Of a DNA stretch of 12,645 nucleotides, positions 12,644 through 12,645 are shown one piece after another. The DNA comes from MWAR01 sp036567845 (GTDB taxonomy: Bacteria; Muiribacteriota; Ozemobacteria; Ozemobacterales; Ozemobacteraceae), in contig DATCTT010000294.1 in NCBI GenBank assembly GCA_036567845.1, forward strand, positions 1 through 12,645, read 5' to 3'. Both the position numbers and the translations under genes were made by a program. Below the pieces are notes generated by a model. The model saw only the letters and a program-made list of their open reading frames with translations. It was not told where the DNA came from and made no database searches. Numbering within the stretch: position 1 is the stretch's first letter; each line of letters begins with the position of its first letter.

Positions 12644-12645
12644 TC

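Noticed and set aside
11353..12645. AAGGCCTGATC at the end of two genes (11353-11363 and 12635-12645) as a repeat or attachment site
   Set aside because: Both copies are simply a final Lys-Ala-stop followed by TC, so chance and codon bias explain them.

Overview
The window is a GC-rich stretch (roughly 60% GC or slightly more by eye) of bacterial chromosome packed with ordinary-looking, tightly spaced genes. I see no transposase, phage gene, tRNA, rRNA or CRISPR array. The gene mix is a cobalamin-dependent fused acyl-CoA mutase (IcmF), the [FeFe]-hydrogenase maturation GTPase HydF, a MoeA-type molybdenum cofactor protein, a four-cluster ferredoxin and FabH. This points to an anaerobic or fermentative bacterium. 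A secreted LprI-like protein hints at a cell envelope with a periplasm. I cannot name the phylum; an uncultured anaerobic lineage is a guess only.

Layout. Positions 1-1275 lie on the minus strand: the first three codons of a gene running off the left edge, a 300-base stretch without a convincing gene, and then a two-gene unit reading leftwards (LprI/DUF1311 secreted protein, then a small unknown membrane protein). From 1515 the plus strand carries fabH, the 1096-residue icmF and a metallo-beta-lactamase-fold hydrolase. These converge on hydF (minus), with a 32-bp tail-to-tail overlap. Upstream of hydF, on the same strand, is a membrane-anchored Mth938-domain protein. Divergent from that is a plus-strand operon of a MoeA-like protein, a 4x[4Fe-4S] protein and a transglutaminase-like protein. 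It converges on a gamma-carbonic anhydrase gene (minus), the two stop codons forming TGATCA. Divergent from the anhydrase is a plus-strand pair: a small TPR protein and a 62-residue cysteine-bearing protein that ends at the right edge.

How the genes may work together. IcmF interconverts n-butyryl-CoA and isobutyryl-CoA, and FabH starts fatty acids from short acyl-CoA primers. Their adjacency suggests the mutase supplies or removes branched primers for membrane lipid. HydF assembles the H-cluster of [FeFe]-hydrogenase; its presumed partners HydE, HydG and HydA are not in the window. The most striking regulatory signal is an 18-bp Rex-like (NADH-sensing repressor) palindrome placed exactly on the extended -10 of a good hydF promoter, which would tie hydrogenase maturation to the cell's redox state. 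The MoeA/ferredoxin/transglutaminase operon is an unusual grouping and, with the terminal TPR/mini-protein pair and the anchored Mth938 protein, is the least understood part.

All family calls come from reading motifs by eye; no searches were run.
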